A stretch of 64,000 nt of DNA, from contig WNNJ02000688.1 in assembly GCA_012934845.2 (NCBI GenBank), positions 22,061 through 86,060 of the forward strand. Reading direction: 5' to 3'. The translations under genes were made by a program, and so were the position numbers. Shown here piece by piece: positions 43,630 to 53,953 of the stretch. Under the pieces are notes generated by a model. It was not told the DNA's origin, did not search any database, and worked only from the letters and a program-made list of their open reading frames with translations. The number at the start of each line of letters is the position of its first letter. Position 1 is the stretch's first letter. Source of the DNA: Pomphorhynchus laevis. Its lineage: Eukaryota; Acanthocephala; Palaeacanthocephala; Echinorhynchida; Pomphorhynchidae.

Positions 43630-44387
43630 CGCGCTTGCTGATTCAATGTCGTGATTTCGGTGTGCATCTATCCATAAATCAACAAGTCAACTTCGACTCA
43701 TTCATGAAACATTATGTCATTCAGGAGTAACTAGATTTGTTCACCTTGTCAGATCGCGCAATCTTCCATTTTCGATTGCTGACGTAAAACAGGTAATTAA
43801 AGAATGTCAAACGTGTGCAGAAGTCAGACCTTGTTACTACAATCCACAGATGCCACGTCTAATCAAATCAACTCAACCATTCGAACGGATCGCGATTGAC
43901 TTTAAGGGGCCTATCCCATCTGCAACGAGAAACCGATATATTCTCGTCGTTATCGACGAGTTTTCTAGGTTCCCTTTTGCTTTTCCATGTTCCGACATAT
44001 CAGCTCGTACCGTAATTCGCAGTCTTGATCAGCTTTTTACCCTTTTTGGAACGCCGTCTTTTGTTTATTCGGACCGAGGCACTTCTTTTCTGTCTGGAGT
44101 AGGGAGTGGCTTGTAGCAGAAGTACCCCGTACAATCCCACTGGAAATGGTCAGGTAGAACGGTACAATGGAATCATATGGCGTAATATAGAGCTCGATTT
44201 AAAAACACGTCATTTAACAATCGACCTTTGGGAGAAGTCATCGTCTACTGCACTGCACGCTATACGTTCTCTATTATGCACGGAAACGAGCGAGACGCCA
44301 CATGAGCGATTTCTGAAGTTCCAGCGAAGATATTATACAGGTATAAGCATTCCAACTTGTTCTTGTCGTCTAGTGAGGTATTGTTAA
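43630..44387 (+). pseudogene. gypsy-2 integrase
   Basis: A HHCC zinc finger (HETLCH .. CQTCAEV, near 43705-43825) precedes the DDE core: IDFKGPIP, VIDEFSRFPFAFPC, YSDRGTSF and NPTGNGQVERYNGIIWR. A stop occurs near 44115. The C-terminal part continues at 44357-44734 with VRFKDGRESTISIKQLAPY. Confidence 0.85.
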
Positions 44388-44989
44388 AGAAACAAAATCG
44401 AGCTAGCAAATACGATTCTGCCGTTGAAGTCGTAGATCTTTTAAATGCTAGTCCGTACTACGCACTTGTCCGATTTAAAGATGGTCGTGAATCTACTATA
44501 TCGATTAAGCAGCTTGCTCCATATCCAGATAACGTCACCAACAACCCGACATTGACTGACTTCGCGTACGAGCGCCCGGTTAGTCGTCTACACTATAACA
44601 GTCAATATGAAGACCCAGCGGACAACGAAGACGCGATAAATTTACACATGCCACGTCAACAATATAACGGCCAACATGGAGAGTCCACAGACAATCACGA
44701 CGCGATAAATTTACATGAGTCTATAAATCAATAAAATTACCAAGGATTTGATAAAAAAGATGCAAGCATTCATCCACGCGATCAATATTGCATAGGAAGC
44801 AAACTGGATAAGCAACAACAATCCCAATATGTAACGTATGACCATATGAGGACGTCGGAAATAAACGAGGAATGCCCGTCCCCTGACGATTCCATGGTAC
44901 TAAGAGAAGAGTCTACTTGTCCAGGAATTCGAAATTGGGAGGAAACGAAACCGTCCAGGATATCTCAAAGACTATATCGTCGGGGAGAA

Positions 44990-45077
44990 TGTCATGTAAT
45001 TACTAATAACTTATTACTTTGCTTTAACAGCTTTACGTGTTATAGATTGTTCAAAAAAGCTCCCGTATAGTTCAATT
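44990..45077 (+). repeat. Right LTR of gypsy-2
   Basis: tgtcatgtaattactaataa..tagttcaatt, paired with 41063-41150. The 5' start right after a purine tract fits plus-strand priming. Confidence 0.8.
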
Positions 45078-45168
45078 GGACATACATATTTTGGTTAAAC
45101 ACAAAATGGTTTTTGTAAGTGCATAGCGAGATGAGTTCAAACTATTCATAAAAACCGAGTGTGTTTTT
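45078..45168 (-). pseudogene. Penelope-like element H, part upstream of the gypsy insertion
   Basis: Minus-strand translation, N-S-S-R-Y-A-L-T-K-T-I-L, fits the RT segment that normally precedes GVAMGSPLGP in element H, so gypsy-2 landed in this gene. Confidence 0.6.
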
Positions 45169-45272
45169 CCTTATCAGTCAGTAAGTGATTCGCGAGTGTT
45201 ATAGCATCAACCAGTTGATGCTATAACTGGTTGATGCTATAATACTCGCGAGTCATTTACTGACTGATAAGG
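45169..45272. repeat. Fold-back: about 48-bp arms, 8-nt loop
   Basis: ccttatcagtcagtaagtga.. pairs with its reverse complement ending ..gactgataagg; only about two mismatches over 48 bp. Loop gatgctat. The sequence atagcatcaacca appears in both orientations. Confidence 0.9.
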
Positions 45273-45394
45273 ATGATTCTGTCCGTGTTTGGGCAACTCT
45301 TCAATGACTTGTGCATAAGTATTACCAAATCTCTTGCGCATTGTACCTGTGTAATTGGCTCGGCACCAAATTTATATCTATAAAGAATTGTCTT

Positions 45395-45640
45395 GTGTCC
45401 TAAATTACTCTACCTATTTTGGATTCGGCTCCTTCCTGGTGGCTGCTCCTCTATCGTGGAATCATTTGCCAATTTATATGCGCCAATCAACCTCCCTGCC
45501 GTGCTTCAAACGCCAAGTCCGATCTCATTTAAACAATTTATCTGCTTGACTTTTTCATTTTTTTTGTTAGTGGACTTGTAAGCGTGCAGCTGGCACGTAT
45601 TTGCCACGTTAAATAAATTTGTATTATTAAGTGCATGTGG
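45395..45640 (+). pseudogene. LINE family B 3' end
   Basis: SFLVAAPLSWNHLPIYMRQSTS then CFKRQVRSHLNN, the family B C-terminus, followed by the 3' tail hairpin (gcgtgcagctggcacgtat) and AATAAA-like ttaaataaat. Confidence 0.85.
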
Positions 45641-45659
45641 CAGCACTTGGATATATTTA

Positions 45660-45865
45660 ACATCAGTCCTGTCTTATTACTTTACCTAACAATATTATCT
45701 AAATCTTCTTGGAGCAGAAAACAGCCATGATACGATTGAATGCACCGCCATAACTTGAGGTCATCCGCAAACGCTAGGATTTTGCATCTGTCTTAATAAC
45801 AGATCCTGAAAGAAAATGTTGAACAGTAAACGGCTGAGAACCGTACCGCTTGGTTTTTTTCTATT
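45660..45865 (-). pseudogene. LINE family F RT fragment
   Basis: Minus-strand frames give PSGTVLSRLLFNIF and AFADDLKLWR, equivalent to motifs B and C of the F elements. A frameshift separates them. Confidence 0.65.
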
Positions 45866-47035
45866 TTGTTATTTTATTTCTTCATTATTTTTCTTTGCAT
45901 TTCATTTTTTTGTACTTTTGTTGAACATTTTTAGTGTTTTTGTTTCATGTTGTGTTTTTGTTTGCTACGGTTCTTACAAAAGAAAACGTTACATGAACAA
46001 CTGTACGCAACGATTTTGATTACATTTTATTAACTACTGACAAGAAAAACGAAATATCTGTTCCCACTATACTCCGTACATAACCCCTCCTTACTCCTCT
46101 TCATCTCAAGTACTCTTGATCTTAGTTAAGTGCTCCTTAAGGTCCTCCCTCCTATTAAATTTCTCATGTACAGCCCTGTCTTGCTTGATAGTTTCACTCA
46201 GTAAGAACGGTAAACGCCTCAATCTAGCCAATGTATATATTCGTCCAGGTTAGATTCACAAGAACCGTGACATCCTGGATGGTATTATCGACAGCGGCTA
46301 TGACATGATACTTGGGGACTTCAACGACAGAACTGGTCGTTGGATCAACGCAGCACTTCACAGAGCTAGGAACGGTTATCTTATTCACAAACCACCGCCC
46401 TCCACCTTTTATAGCACATCTACAAATTCTATCCTCGACATTTTACTGCTTCACTCGAGGTGGTTGATTAAACCCCTCTGTACGGAGCATTCGCGTCAAT
46501 AATTATCTACCTATCATGACCTAATTCGTTAAAGGATTGAGGAAGATACGTTGCTTATAAGGAGGTTTCACTTTGATCCGATCAGAGTGGCCTTCTTTAC
46601 GGCGGATATCCAACTCTTTCCCCGAATAGAAAATGGGAGCTCTACCGAATTTAATACCTACCTCTTTTCGCAAACTACCGCGATTCTATCGACTATATAT
46701 AAAAGTCACATTTACAATCCCACTCCGACAAAACTCAATGTCCTAGCTAAATTGCTAAACCTTCCTAATCTCTCTGCTTCCGCCAGACAGGACTTCTCGA
46801 ATGAATACTGGAGCACTAGATATAGGTTCCAGCTGAGTAGGGATAGGGCGAGTATTGCTCGTCTTAACCCTTCTTAGTCTTCTTTTTGGAATATTTTCAA
46901 GAAGGAAAAGTTTGTGCGTTAGAAGGATAGGGCATTGGGTTGGATAGGTAAGATAGGCTTTGAAAAAGAGTTTTAGAGGAGTCACTAGCACTACACAACT
47001 ATGGAGTCACGCAATCACCTCAACCAATCCCGCCT

Positions 47036-48028
47036 TTGTGTAACTTCAGGAGTAGAGATTTATCTGTTACGGATATCTTTAAATCCTGGGATACGCTTCC
47101 GGGCACCTCCAAATCCTTCGCTCCACTTTCATCTCCGGTCTGTCAGCTTTTGACAGCCGATCAGAGCAAGGAGGTGGCCGTCACAATGCTTGTAGCCTCC
47201 CTATCCGATGTAGCAGGCATCAATTTTAGTAAGAGAGTTTTTATTCCTAAGGTTAAATCCTGCTTATGTCCCAAAGACCCGCAACCCATTTCAATTCAAA
47301 ATGCCCTCGTGTCGATTTACGAAAAAGCGCTTGCGTGTAAAATCCGCGACCATTTAAGTAGGCGTCATTTGATCCCTCCAGGTTTTCATGGGTTCGTCAA
47401 AGATCGCTCGGTCCATTCAGCAGTTGGTGCGGTGGAGCAGTTTTGTCGGAAGAATAGCCATCGCCCAGTTGTGGCTGTTTTCCTTGACTTTTCTGCTGCA
47501 TTTGACCGCATCTCCATTCCTTTTGTGATCTCTTCTCTCAGGTCCCTCGGGTTGCCTGCGAAATTGTGAACAGGGTGGAGATTCTGCTGTACACCAAGCG
47601 ATTTTACTTTGAAGACGACCCTGATGCGCGTCAGGTCTACCCTATTACGGGTGTTCCTTAAGGTTCACCTCTTTCTTCTATCTTATCTTGCTGCCTCCAT
47701 TAACCTATTCAAAATATTTAAACGCGGACAACGTCTAGTGGTGTACGCTGATGACACTACAGCCATGCTCACTGGACACAGGTGTAAAGACGTAGTCTCT
47801 GACAACATCCGCTTCTTTTTAAGATTAAAAGATCAATTACCCAAATCCAATATTGTTTTAAACTCCGCAAAATCACAGATTGTCGTCTTTCATGGCACCC
47901 CTGCAACAAAGCAAAAACTTAAGAGATTAACACTCTCTGCGCTCTCCTCCATATTTGCCTCTGAACCACTCCCCACCTTCACAATTCGAGTAAAATACCT
48001 GGGGTTCACCGTTACGCTGAACTGGTAG
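47036..48028 (+). pseudogene. LINE C RT domain, two frames
   Basis: 47036-47569 has RPISIQNALVSIYEKALA and VVAVFLDFSAAFDRISIP (motif A). 47609-48028 has RLVVYADDTTAMLTGHRC (motif C). Between them the ITGVP box is frameshifted and its Gln reads as a stop. The best-preserved RT of family C in the window. Confidence 0.85.
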
Positions 48029-48260
48029 GCGTAAGCTGACCTGGATAGACTTAAACGTATCCTGAAGAAAGCTAGGTGGGCCCTGAAAGGGGCCCAGCAT
48101 TTGTCATTGAAAGGGAAAACTTAGATGTGCCTTTTGGGCACTTGGGCTATCTCGGGATTAGTCTTCTTTTCGAGAGGACGTTCCCCAGAGCAAAGGCTGA
48201 GGTTTCTTTAGCTAAACTTCTAGTTTACCCAGCATAGTCCGCGCCGAATTGATTCTTCGG

Positions 48261-48293
48261 GGGGGGATCAATTCGGCGCGAATTGATCCCCCC
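48261..48293. repeat. 15-bp inverted repeat with 3-nt loop
   Basis: ggggggatcaattcg gcg cgaattgatcccccc is a perfect hairpin within the 3' region of the LINE C copy, not present in the other two C copies. Confidence 0.9.
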
Positions 48294-48439
48294 ATATCGG
48301 TTGGGGGCTTAGATCCCCCTGGATCTGAGGCCGTAAAGAATAGGCATGAAGACTACATGGTACATGGTGATGATGATTTGAATTGGGTTTTGTTGTGTCT
48401 TCCATTAACCCTTATTTTTATTATTTAATAAAATCTTTT

Positions 48440-48605
48440 TATTATGATAACTAATGTCGAACACAGTGGTTTCACATTAACTATTAGTTATGTCGCACTA
48501 ACTAATAGTTCGTGTGAAAACTAACTAACTATTAGTCACACTAACTAATAGTTAATGTCGCACTAACTAACTATTAGTTATGCACACTAACTAATAGTTA
48601 TGGTT
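48440..48605. repeat. Palindromic taactattagtta cluster
   Basis: Six or more copies of (ta)actattagtta or its reverse complement taactaatagtt, spaced by atgtcgcac, tcgtgtgaa and similar. More copies lie at 49370-49400, after the A element that interrupts the cluster. Confidence 0.8.
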
Positions 48606-49366
48606 TCACATAAAAAAAGATTTATTTTAACGTGGCAAATGCGTGCCAGCGCACGCTTACATGACCACAACAAAACAAGACTGTGAATCAGGTGTAGAGA
48701 AGGTGTGAACGGAGGAGGTGTTTGAATGTGATAAAGGAGGGGGCGCGGCGGACGTCGAGAGGGAGTTGATTCCAGGTGAGTGAGGCGGCGACGAGAAGGG
48801 ATCGGAGACCGTAGTTGTTGGAGTAATTGGGAACGTGAAGTAAGAGGGTATGACAGGAACGAAGCGATAGCGAGGTGGGGCGAGTGTCGTCTAAGAAAGG
48901 AAGGTTGATGAACGATGGGGAGCCGACAGCGATGAGACGAAAAGTATCGAGAAGAAGGCGGAGTTTGATGCGGATGTGGATGGTGGGCCACGAGAGTTGG
49001 GCAAAATATGTGGATGTGTGGTCGAAGCGACGGAGACGAAAGAGCACTCGAACGGCGGTGTTGATTATTCGTTGTAGGGGTAGGATGATGGATTTTGGAG
49101 AATTGGCGAAAAGGCTAAGGCAGTAATCGATTTTAGGGAAAAGAAGCGATGAAAGAAGAGACATACAAGAACGGAAGTCGATAAGGGGGCGGATACGGCG
49201 GATGTCACGGAGAATTAAGTTAGATGAGCGGACCTTGTCACGGACGAAGGGTTTAAGGGAAAGGTGATCATCTTAATGGAAGCCTAAGAAAGTGAGATTG
49301 TGGACTATGGGGATGACTGATGAGGCAAAATATCCAGTGGGAGGAGATATGTTTGGTTTACGGGGT
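48606..49366 (-). pseudogene. LINE family A 3' part, inserted in repeat cluster
   Basis: Minus-strand: 3' tail hairpin at 48628-48668, then C-terminus in a 158-codon frame (49164-48688) nearly identical to the end of the 13081-15705 ORF2, and more RT sequence to 49366 in other frames. A possible 5-bp acata duplication flanks it. Confidence 0.85.
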
Positions 49367-49404
49367 AAACATAACTATTAGTTATGTCGAACACATAACT
49401 AATG

Positions 49405-49640
49405 TCGAACACAGTGGTTTCATCCCTCTAGTATTCTCTACATCCGGTGGCATTGGCAACAAGGCAAACATTGTTCTGAAAACGATCGCAAGCAAGATAG
49501 CTCACGGGAATCCTCTTAATTACCACGAGGTAATAACCAACCTGAGAAGAAAAATCAACTTCACGATAGTGCGTGCAGCATCCGCGAGTCTTCGGGCTCC
49601 GAGATCTACTAAATTTCACCGGGTTCTCCCACATTACAGT
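49405..49640 (+). pseudogene. RLE-type element D4, C-terminal fragment
   Basis: GFIPLVFSTSGGIGNKANIVLK and NYHEVITNLRRKINFTIVRAA form the end of the RLE-bearing protein, homologous to IPFVTSTSGALGKQG in D1. Only the last 75 codons remain. Confidence 0.6.
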
Positions 49641-49734
49641 CATGATTTTTTTATTCTTTTGAAACTGAATTGATCCATTAGCGGGTAACCTTTAATATGT
49701 AAAAATATTTGAATAATAAAAAAATATTTTAATT

Positions 49735-49929
49735 TTAAAGAAAGAAAACCTCACCATGCCAGTTTTAATATTCAAAAAGTCACTAAATTATTCTTCCTGG
49801 TTTAAGCATAAATCTCTTTAAAGATTTATAGATATCTTTAAGAGATTCATAAATCTCTTAAACCAGGAAGAATAATTTAGTGATTTTTTGAATATTAAAA
49901 CTGGCATGGTGCGGTTTTCTTTCTTTAAA
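49735..49929. repeat. Long fold-back with about 72-bp arms
   Basis: Left arm about 49735-49806 (ttaaagaaagaaaacctcac ..ttaag), right arm about 49855-49929 is its reverse complement with a few differences. The centre holds a second, nested repeat (ataaatctctttaaagattt / aagagattcataaatctctt). Imperfect direct repeats (gcgggtaacct.. and gcgggaacct..) lie outside both arms. Confidence 0.9.
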
Positions 49930-50289
49930 ATTGTAATTTAAGGCGAATTTGCGGGAACCTATATTAATGTAATAATATTTATGATTAAAAAATATAAGAA
50001 AAGAATTATTATTATGATTTTGATTACAGCATCAATGTACAAACCGACAATAAACTTTATTTATGTGATTCTTTTTCTTTTTCGTGTTAATTTCTTAAGA
50101 TGCAAGTAGTTTCAAGCGAAACATCAAAATAACTTTTGTTGTAGTTCAACTATACGTGATGGTTCCTGGATATTTAAAAATTTAAAATACAGATTAGGAT
50201 GGATAAATTTCTACCAATTTTATTGAAATATTATAATCTGCAGACAAATTGTAATATTATAATTTGCTAAAAAAAGGAATTAACTGCGC
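49930..50289. other. AT-rich DNA, no gene seen
   Basis: Contains the outer direct repeat of the fold-back at its left end. No coding motif recognised. Confidence 0.45.
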
Positions 50290-50306
50290 TATTAATCCCA
50301 GAGCAT

Positions 50307-51194
50307 TTGGCAAATCGCTCAGGCACTAGTGACATTAACTACCGAACGGCGTCAGAGTGTTGGACCACTAAATTCGACCTGACTGTTCCAACGGATACAA
50401 CCTTGCAAAAACGTTGGACAACCCCATTGTTTGAGAAGGAATTCCGACACCTGACAGCTTCATGCGCCTTGCCCAAAGATCGGGCCCGCTTGCTAGCCGA
50501 GTCTACCAGATGGTCTGGCGCATTCCTTAATGCCTTACCGATAGCTTCAATGGGCACAAAACTAGACGACAGTTCAATATGTCTTGCATCAGCCCTCCGC
50601 CTCGGTATTCTCAACTCGGTTTCATTTAAGTGTGAGTGCGGCGTCGTATCAGACCCCTCTGGTATTCACGGGCTAGACTGCCCCAGAGTGGTTTCTCGGC
50701 ACAATCGGCACAGTGCTGTAAACACACTTATTCGTAGCGCCCTTGCCACAGCCGGTGTCCCGTCCCGCATTGAACCAATCGGGCTCTATAGAAACGACGG
50801 AAAGAGACCGGACGGTGCTTCACTAGTCCAATGGGAAAGGGGACGTCTGCTAGTATGGGACTTCACGTGTCCCAACATTCTTGCTGCCAGTCATTTGCCT
50901 AGTGCGGTCTCTGGGGCCGGGGAGGTTGCTAGATTGGCAGAGGATCGAAAGAAGGCCAAATATACATGTATTGACGAATCACAATATAAATTTGTGTTGT
51001 TGGCGATCGACACAATTGGTGCTGCCGGGCCGATAACTTCGAATTTTTTCACACAACTGGGCAATATGTTGGTGGTGGCAACAGATGATCGAAGAGCTGC
51101 CAATTTCCTCTTGCAGCGTTTAAGCTGTGCAGTGCAGCGGGGAAATGCAGCGTGCCTGTTAGAGGTCGCTCGAGACGGAAACCTTCCAACTTAA
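50307..51194 (+). CDS. RLE-type retroelement protein, C-terminal part (D5)
   Basis: A 295-codon open frame. An alpha-helical region (KDRARLLAESTRWSGAFLNALP) leads into a zinc motif CECGVV..GIHGLDCPR, then RHNRHSAVNTLI. An endonuclease-like core follows with EPIGLYRNDGKRPDGASLV and LLVWDFTC (P-D then W-D, a restriction-like pattern), and a C-terminal helix QRLSCAVQRGNAACLLEV. This layout is shared with the end of the RT-containing protein at 58833-62555, so it is the C-terminus of an RLE-type non-LTR element of a different subfamily from D1-D4. The RT part is absent; the start chosen is the first Met, and coding may begin earlier. It is unusually well preserved. Confidence 0.75.
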   Translation: MANRSGTSDINYRTASECWTTKFDLTVPTDTTLQKRWTTPLFEKEFRHLTASCALPKDRARLLAESTRWSGAFLNALPIASMGTKLDDSSICLASALRLGILNSVSFKCECGVVSDPSGIHGLDCPRVVSRHNRHSAVNTLIRSALATAGVPSRIEPIGLYRNDGKRPDGASLVQWERGRLLVWDFTCPNILAASHLPSAVSGAGEVARLAEDRKKAKYTCIDESQYKFVLLAIDTIGAAGPITSNFFTQLGNMLVVATDDRRAANFLLQRLSCAVQRGNAACLLEVARDGNLPT

Positions 51195-51541
51195 CGATAC
51201 TGAAATATCACAAACTATACAATTTCTTTGTATTTTATTATTCGAATTTAAAATAAAAATAAAAATTTGCAGAATCTGCAAATTAAAGGAACTTTCAGAA
51301 AAAGAGTCGTTTTGCTATATTTTGGCTCATCCGCAGATAGTATCAACTGCTGGACGCAGAGAGACTCCTAGACTCCTCAAATATATTTGTCACGGTAGTA
51401 ACCAAAAGATAGAGGTTTTTATTCACAAATCTAAAACATGCAAAGGTTATCAGTTTTGTTTTTCAATAATATCACATCCATCCCACGGGATAGTCTTTCA
51501 AGTGAGCAGGTATTATTTTCAACTTTACTGGATTCTCATGA
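51195..51541. other. Non-coding DNA after D5
   Basis: Probably the 3' untranslated region of the D5 element and flanking DNA. No motif recognised. Confidence 0.4.
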
Positions 51542-51672
51542 TGTAGTGACTTTACTTTAGTAGTCAGAAAGAACCAACATGAAAGGCTTTATTCAACTAT
51601 CTACAAATAAGAAGGTAACTTAAGGTAAATGTGAATAATTCAATAAATCAATATAGTTATACAGTTACCACA
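51542..51672 (-). repeat. 3' LTR of gypsy-3
   Basis: On the minus strand it starts TGTGGTAACTG directly after the purine tract ggaggagaaag and ends ..GTCACTACA, giving TG..CA ends over 131 bp. Contains gttgaataaagcc, including AATAAA. No second LTR is present to confirm the limits. Confidence 0.75.
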
Positions 51673-51683
51673 CTTTCTCCTCC

Positions 51684-52471
51684 TTAGACATTAAATCTGG
51701 TGGACCTTTTTATGATTCGTCCTCGGCTTGATTTGCTCGGTATAAACTTAAATACAGAGTCTGTACTTTCATCTATGGTTTCAGGTGAGCTTTCGTTTTG
51801 CACATTGTCCTGATTTAGATCATCTTTGTTGACATTCGCTGCGTTGTCATTTTCCAACGGAACACTGATCCGGGAATTATCCTCTTCAGATTGTTGCAAC
51901 GAATAATTGGAGTAACCGATAATCTGTGATGAAAATGAGGTGTCCCCTGTTGGAGCTAAATCGGATGTTGATACTACACTTCTTCTTCCATCTTGATAAC
52001 TGATTTGCGAGTGGGTTGGCGTCGAAGAGAGTATTTCAACAGGTATTACTAAAGGATCTGACTTCGAATGTCTTTGGAAATTTCGGAGGAGAGCTGGTCC
52101 ACCAAGCAAACAAGTTGGTATAGAGTACGCATTTTCGGTTTTTCTCTGGATTGAAAAATCCGTTCATGTGGAGTTTGATTTGTCGAGGTACACAGCAGTG
52201 AGCGCATTGAATGCAATGCGATGTCAAGAACCGATTTCCAACGATTTTCTTCTAAACATCTTGAACGCAGCGCTAGTTTGATAGTTCTCCATACTATGCC
52301 ATTTATTCTTTCACATTGTCCATTACCCGTCGGATGGTATGGGCTAGAATTAGTTATCACAGTCTCACTTTGCCAGAGATATGATTGAACCTCTTTCGAC
52401 ATAAATTGAGTACCACGATCACAGTGTATCGCATCCGGAGCTCCAAAAATGGAGAATAAATTTGTAAGCAT
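51684..52471 (-). pseudogene. gypsy-3 integrase C-terminal part, two frames
   Basis: 52471-52049 carries LFSIFGAPDAIHCDRGTQF, YHPTGNGQCERINGIVWR and MRSLLCTSTNQTPHER (DDE core second Asp and Glu). 52109-51684 continues with RNFQRHSKSDPLVIPVEIL and a Ser/Asn/Asp-rich C-terminus ending KSSRGRIIKRSTRFNV. Confidence 0.85.
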
Positions 52472-53487
52472 TTGATAACGGTTGTAGTAGATATATCATT
52501 ACATGGATACACAAAAGGAAATCGGGAGTACTCATCCACGATAACGAGCAAGTACTTGTCGCCATCGATTGAAGGTTTAGGTTCGACGAAATACATGGCC
52601 AATCGCTCAAAGAGCCGACGCGCGATTACTAATTGTGAAGGATTAGGCTTGTGAAATTTGGGTTTGAGTTCGGCACAAGTTTGACACGACAAGCATACTT
52701 TACGAACATCTTCGACCGAGTGTGGAAGATTTTTCTGTTTCATAAAATGATGTAGTCTCGTAATACCCGGGTGACATAGAGATTCGTGTAACTGTTTTAT
52801 ATCTGCCGAATTGCGAATCGAACAAACTCTTAAGAATGTATCTGCTGCAACATTCAGGTTTCCTGGTCGGTATTTGATTATGTAGGAATAGCTAGCAAGT
52901 TCGACTTTCCATCGTATCAATTTTTCGTTTTTAATTTTGGATTTTAAACGATTTCCGAATATGAAGGATACGGATTGTTGATCTGTAATTATAGTGAATA
53001 TTTTTGAAATCAGAAACTTGCGCCATTTACGAATTGCTTCCACAATGGCAGTCGCTTCCCGTTCAATAATAGAATGTTGCCTTTCCGATGGAGATAGACT
53101 TCTCGAATAGAATGCAACTGGACGACCATTTTGCGATAGAATTGCAGCGACTGTATTCGAAGATGCGTCGGTTTCTACACAAAACGGCAACTTTTCATCA
53201 ATAGTAGTAAGTGAAGCTTTGCATATTTCATCCTTTAATTCATCGAAGGTCTTTAATTGAGTATAATTCATTGGAAACGAGGCTACAGATAAAAGCGGTC
53301 TAATTTTTGCGGAATAATTTGGTATCCATTGACTGTAATAACTCAGTAATCCAAGAGCTCTTTTCATGGCAGCTGGATTTTCAGGAGCAGAAAAGTTTCT
53401 AAGTGGTTCAGTCCTTTGAGGATCAGGCTGGATTTGACCACCGTCGATTAGATATCCAAGGTAGCATTTGATAACGGTTGCATTCAT
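52357..53487 (-). pseudogene. gypsy-3 RT end, RNase H and integrase N-terminal part
   Basis: 376-codon frame: YLGYLIDGGQIQPDPQRTEP (RT thumb), VETDASSNTVAAILSQNGRP and IEREATAIVEAIRKW with IITDQQSVSFIF (RNase H), KYRPGNLNVAADTF (tether), HESLCHPGITRLHHF with CQTC (zinc finger), then IVDEYSRFPFVYPCNDIS. The frame is lost in the integrase core after KCLQ. Confidence 0.85.
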
Positions 53488-53670
53488 TAAATCTGATCAT
53501 ATTATTTCTTTCCCTTTAGAATTATTTAAAAGTTTACCTATATTTATGTTATCTATATATTTATTAATGAATTTTATGGTCAGTGTATATTTTTTATTGT
53601 TATTATTAATATTTATTGCCCGATAAATGCATGGGGCAGAGCTATAAGTATCGATTAAGTGATTATATTC

Positions 53671-53953
53671 CAGCTTTCAGATCGTCCAGCTTTCAGATCG
53701 TCCAGCTTTCAGATCGTCCAGCTTTCAGATCGTCCAGCTTTCAGATCGTCCAGCTTTCAGATCGTCCAGCTTTCAGATCGTCCAGCTTTCAGATCGTCCA
53801 GCTTTCAGATCGTCCAGCTTTCAGATCGTCCAGCTTTCAGATCGTCCAGCTTTCAGATCGTCCAGCTTTCAGATCGTCCAGCTTTCAGATCGTCCAGCTT
53901 TCAGATCGTCCAGCTTTCAGATCGTCTAGCTTTCAGATCGTCCAGCTTTCAGA
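53671..53953. repeat. 16-bp satellite, about 17.7 copies
   Basis: Unit cagctttcagatcgtc repeated with only one clear variant (cgtctagc near 53930). Open in several frames because 16 x 3 gives a 16-codon period; these frames are not genes. A 17-bp repeat gctataagtatcgatta flanks it at 53641-53657 and about 53997-54013. Confidence 0.95.

Larger units (their letters stand above)
41063..45077 (+). mobile_element. Ty3/gypsy retrotransposon gypsy-2, complete but inactive
   Basis: Plus-strand LTR element with gag, protease, RT, RNase H and integrase in order, flanked by 88-bp direct repeats (41063-41150 and 44990-45077). A purine tract, cggggagaa, precedes the right LTR. It is inserted in element H: minus-strand H coding resumes on the right at 45078. 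No clear target-site duplication was found. Stops and shifts between domains make it inactive. Confidence 0.85.
46040..48440 (+). mobile_element. LINE family C, 5'-truncated plus-strand copy
   Basis: Endonuclease from about 46040 (HYTP.. then LANVYIRPG), GDFNDRTGRW at 46313, linker 46551-46877 and RT from 47036 to 48028, then 3' region to about 48440. Motifs: VFLDFSAAFDRISIPF, VVYADDTTAML and ILNSAKS-equivalent LNSAKSQIVVFHGTP. Breaks occur near 46500, 46880 and 47570. Confidence 0.85.
51542..53487 (-). mobile_element. Ty3/gypsy retrotransposon gypsy-3, 3' part with LTR
   Basis: Minus-strand pol from the end of the RT through RNase H and integrase to the 3' LTR. Only two frame changes (near 52468 and 52109) disturb the coding. 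The 5' half (gag, protease, RT core) is missing beyond 53487. It is a different subfamily from gypsy-1 and gypsy-2. Confidence 0.85.

Noticed and set aside
45816-46019. Hydrophobic 67-codon frame resembling a membrane protein
   Set aside because: It is a T-rich stretch overlapping an antisense LINE F RT fragment. Hydrophobicity follows from base composition.
53671-53953. Possible CRISPR array
   Set aside because: The repeats are directly tandem with no spacers, and the surrounding DNA is eukaryotic.
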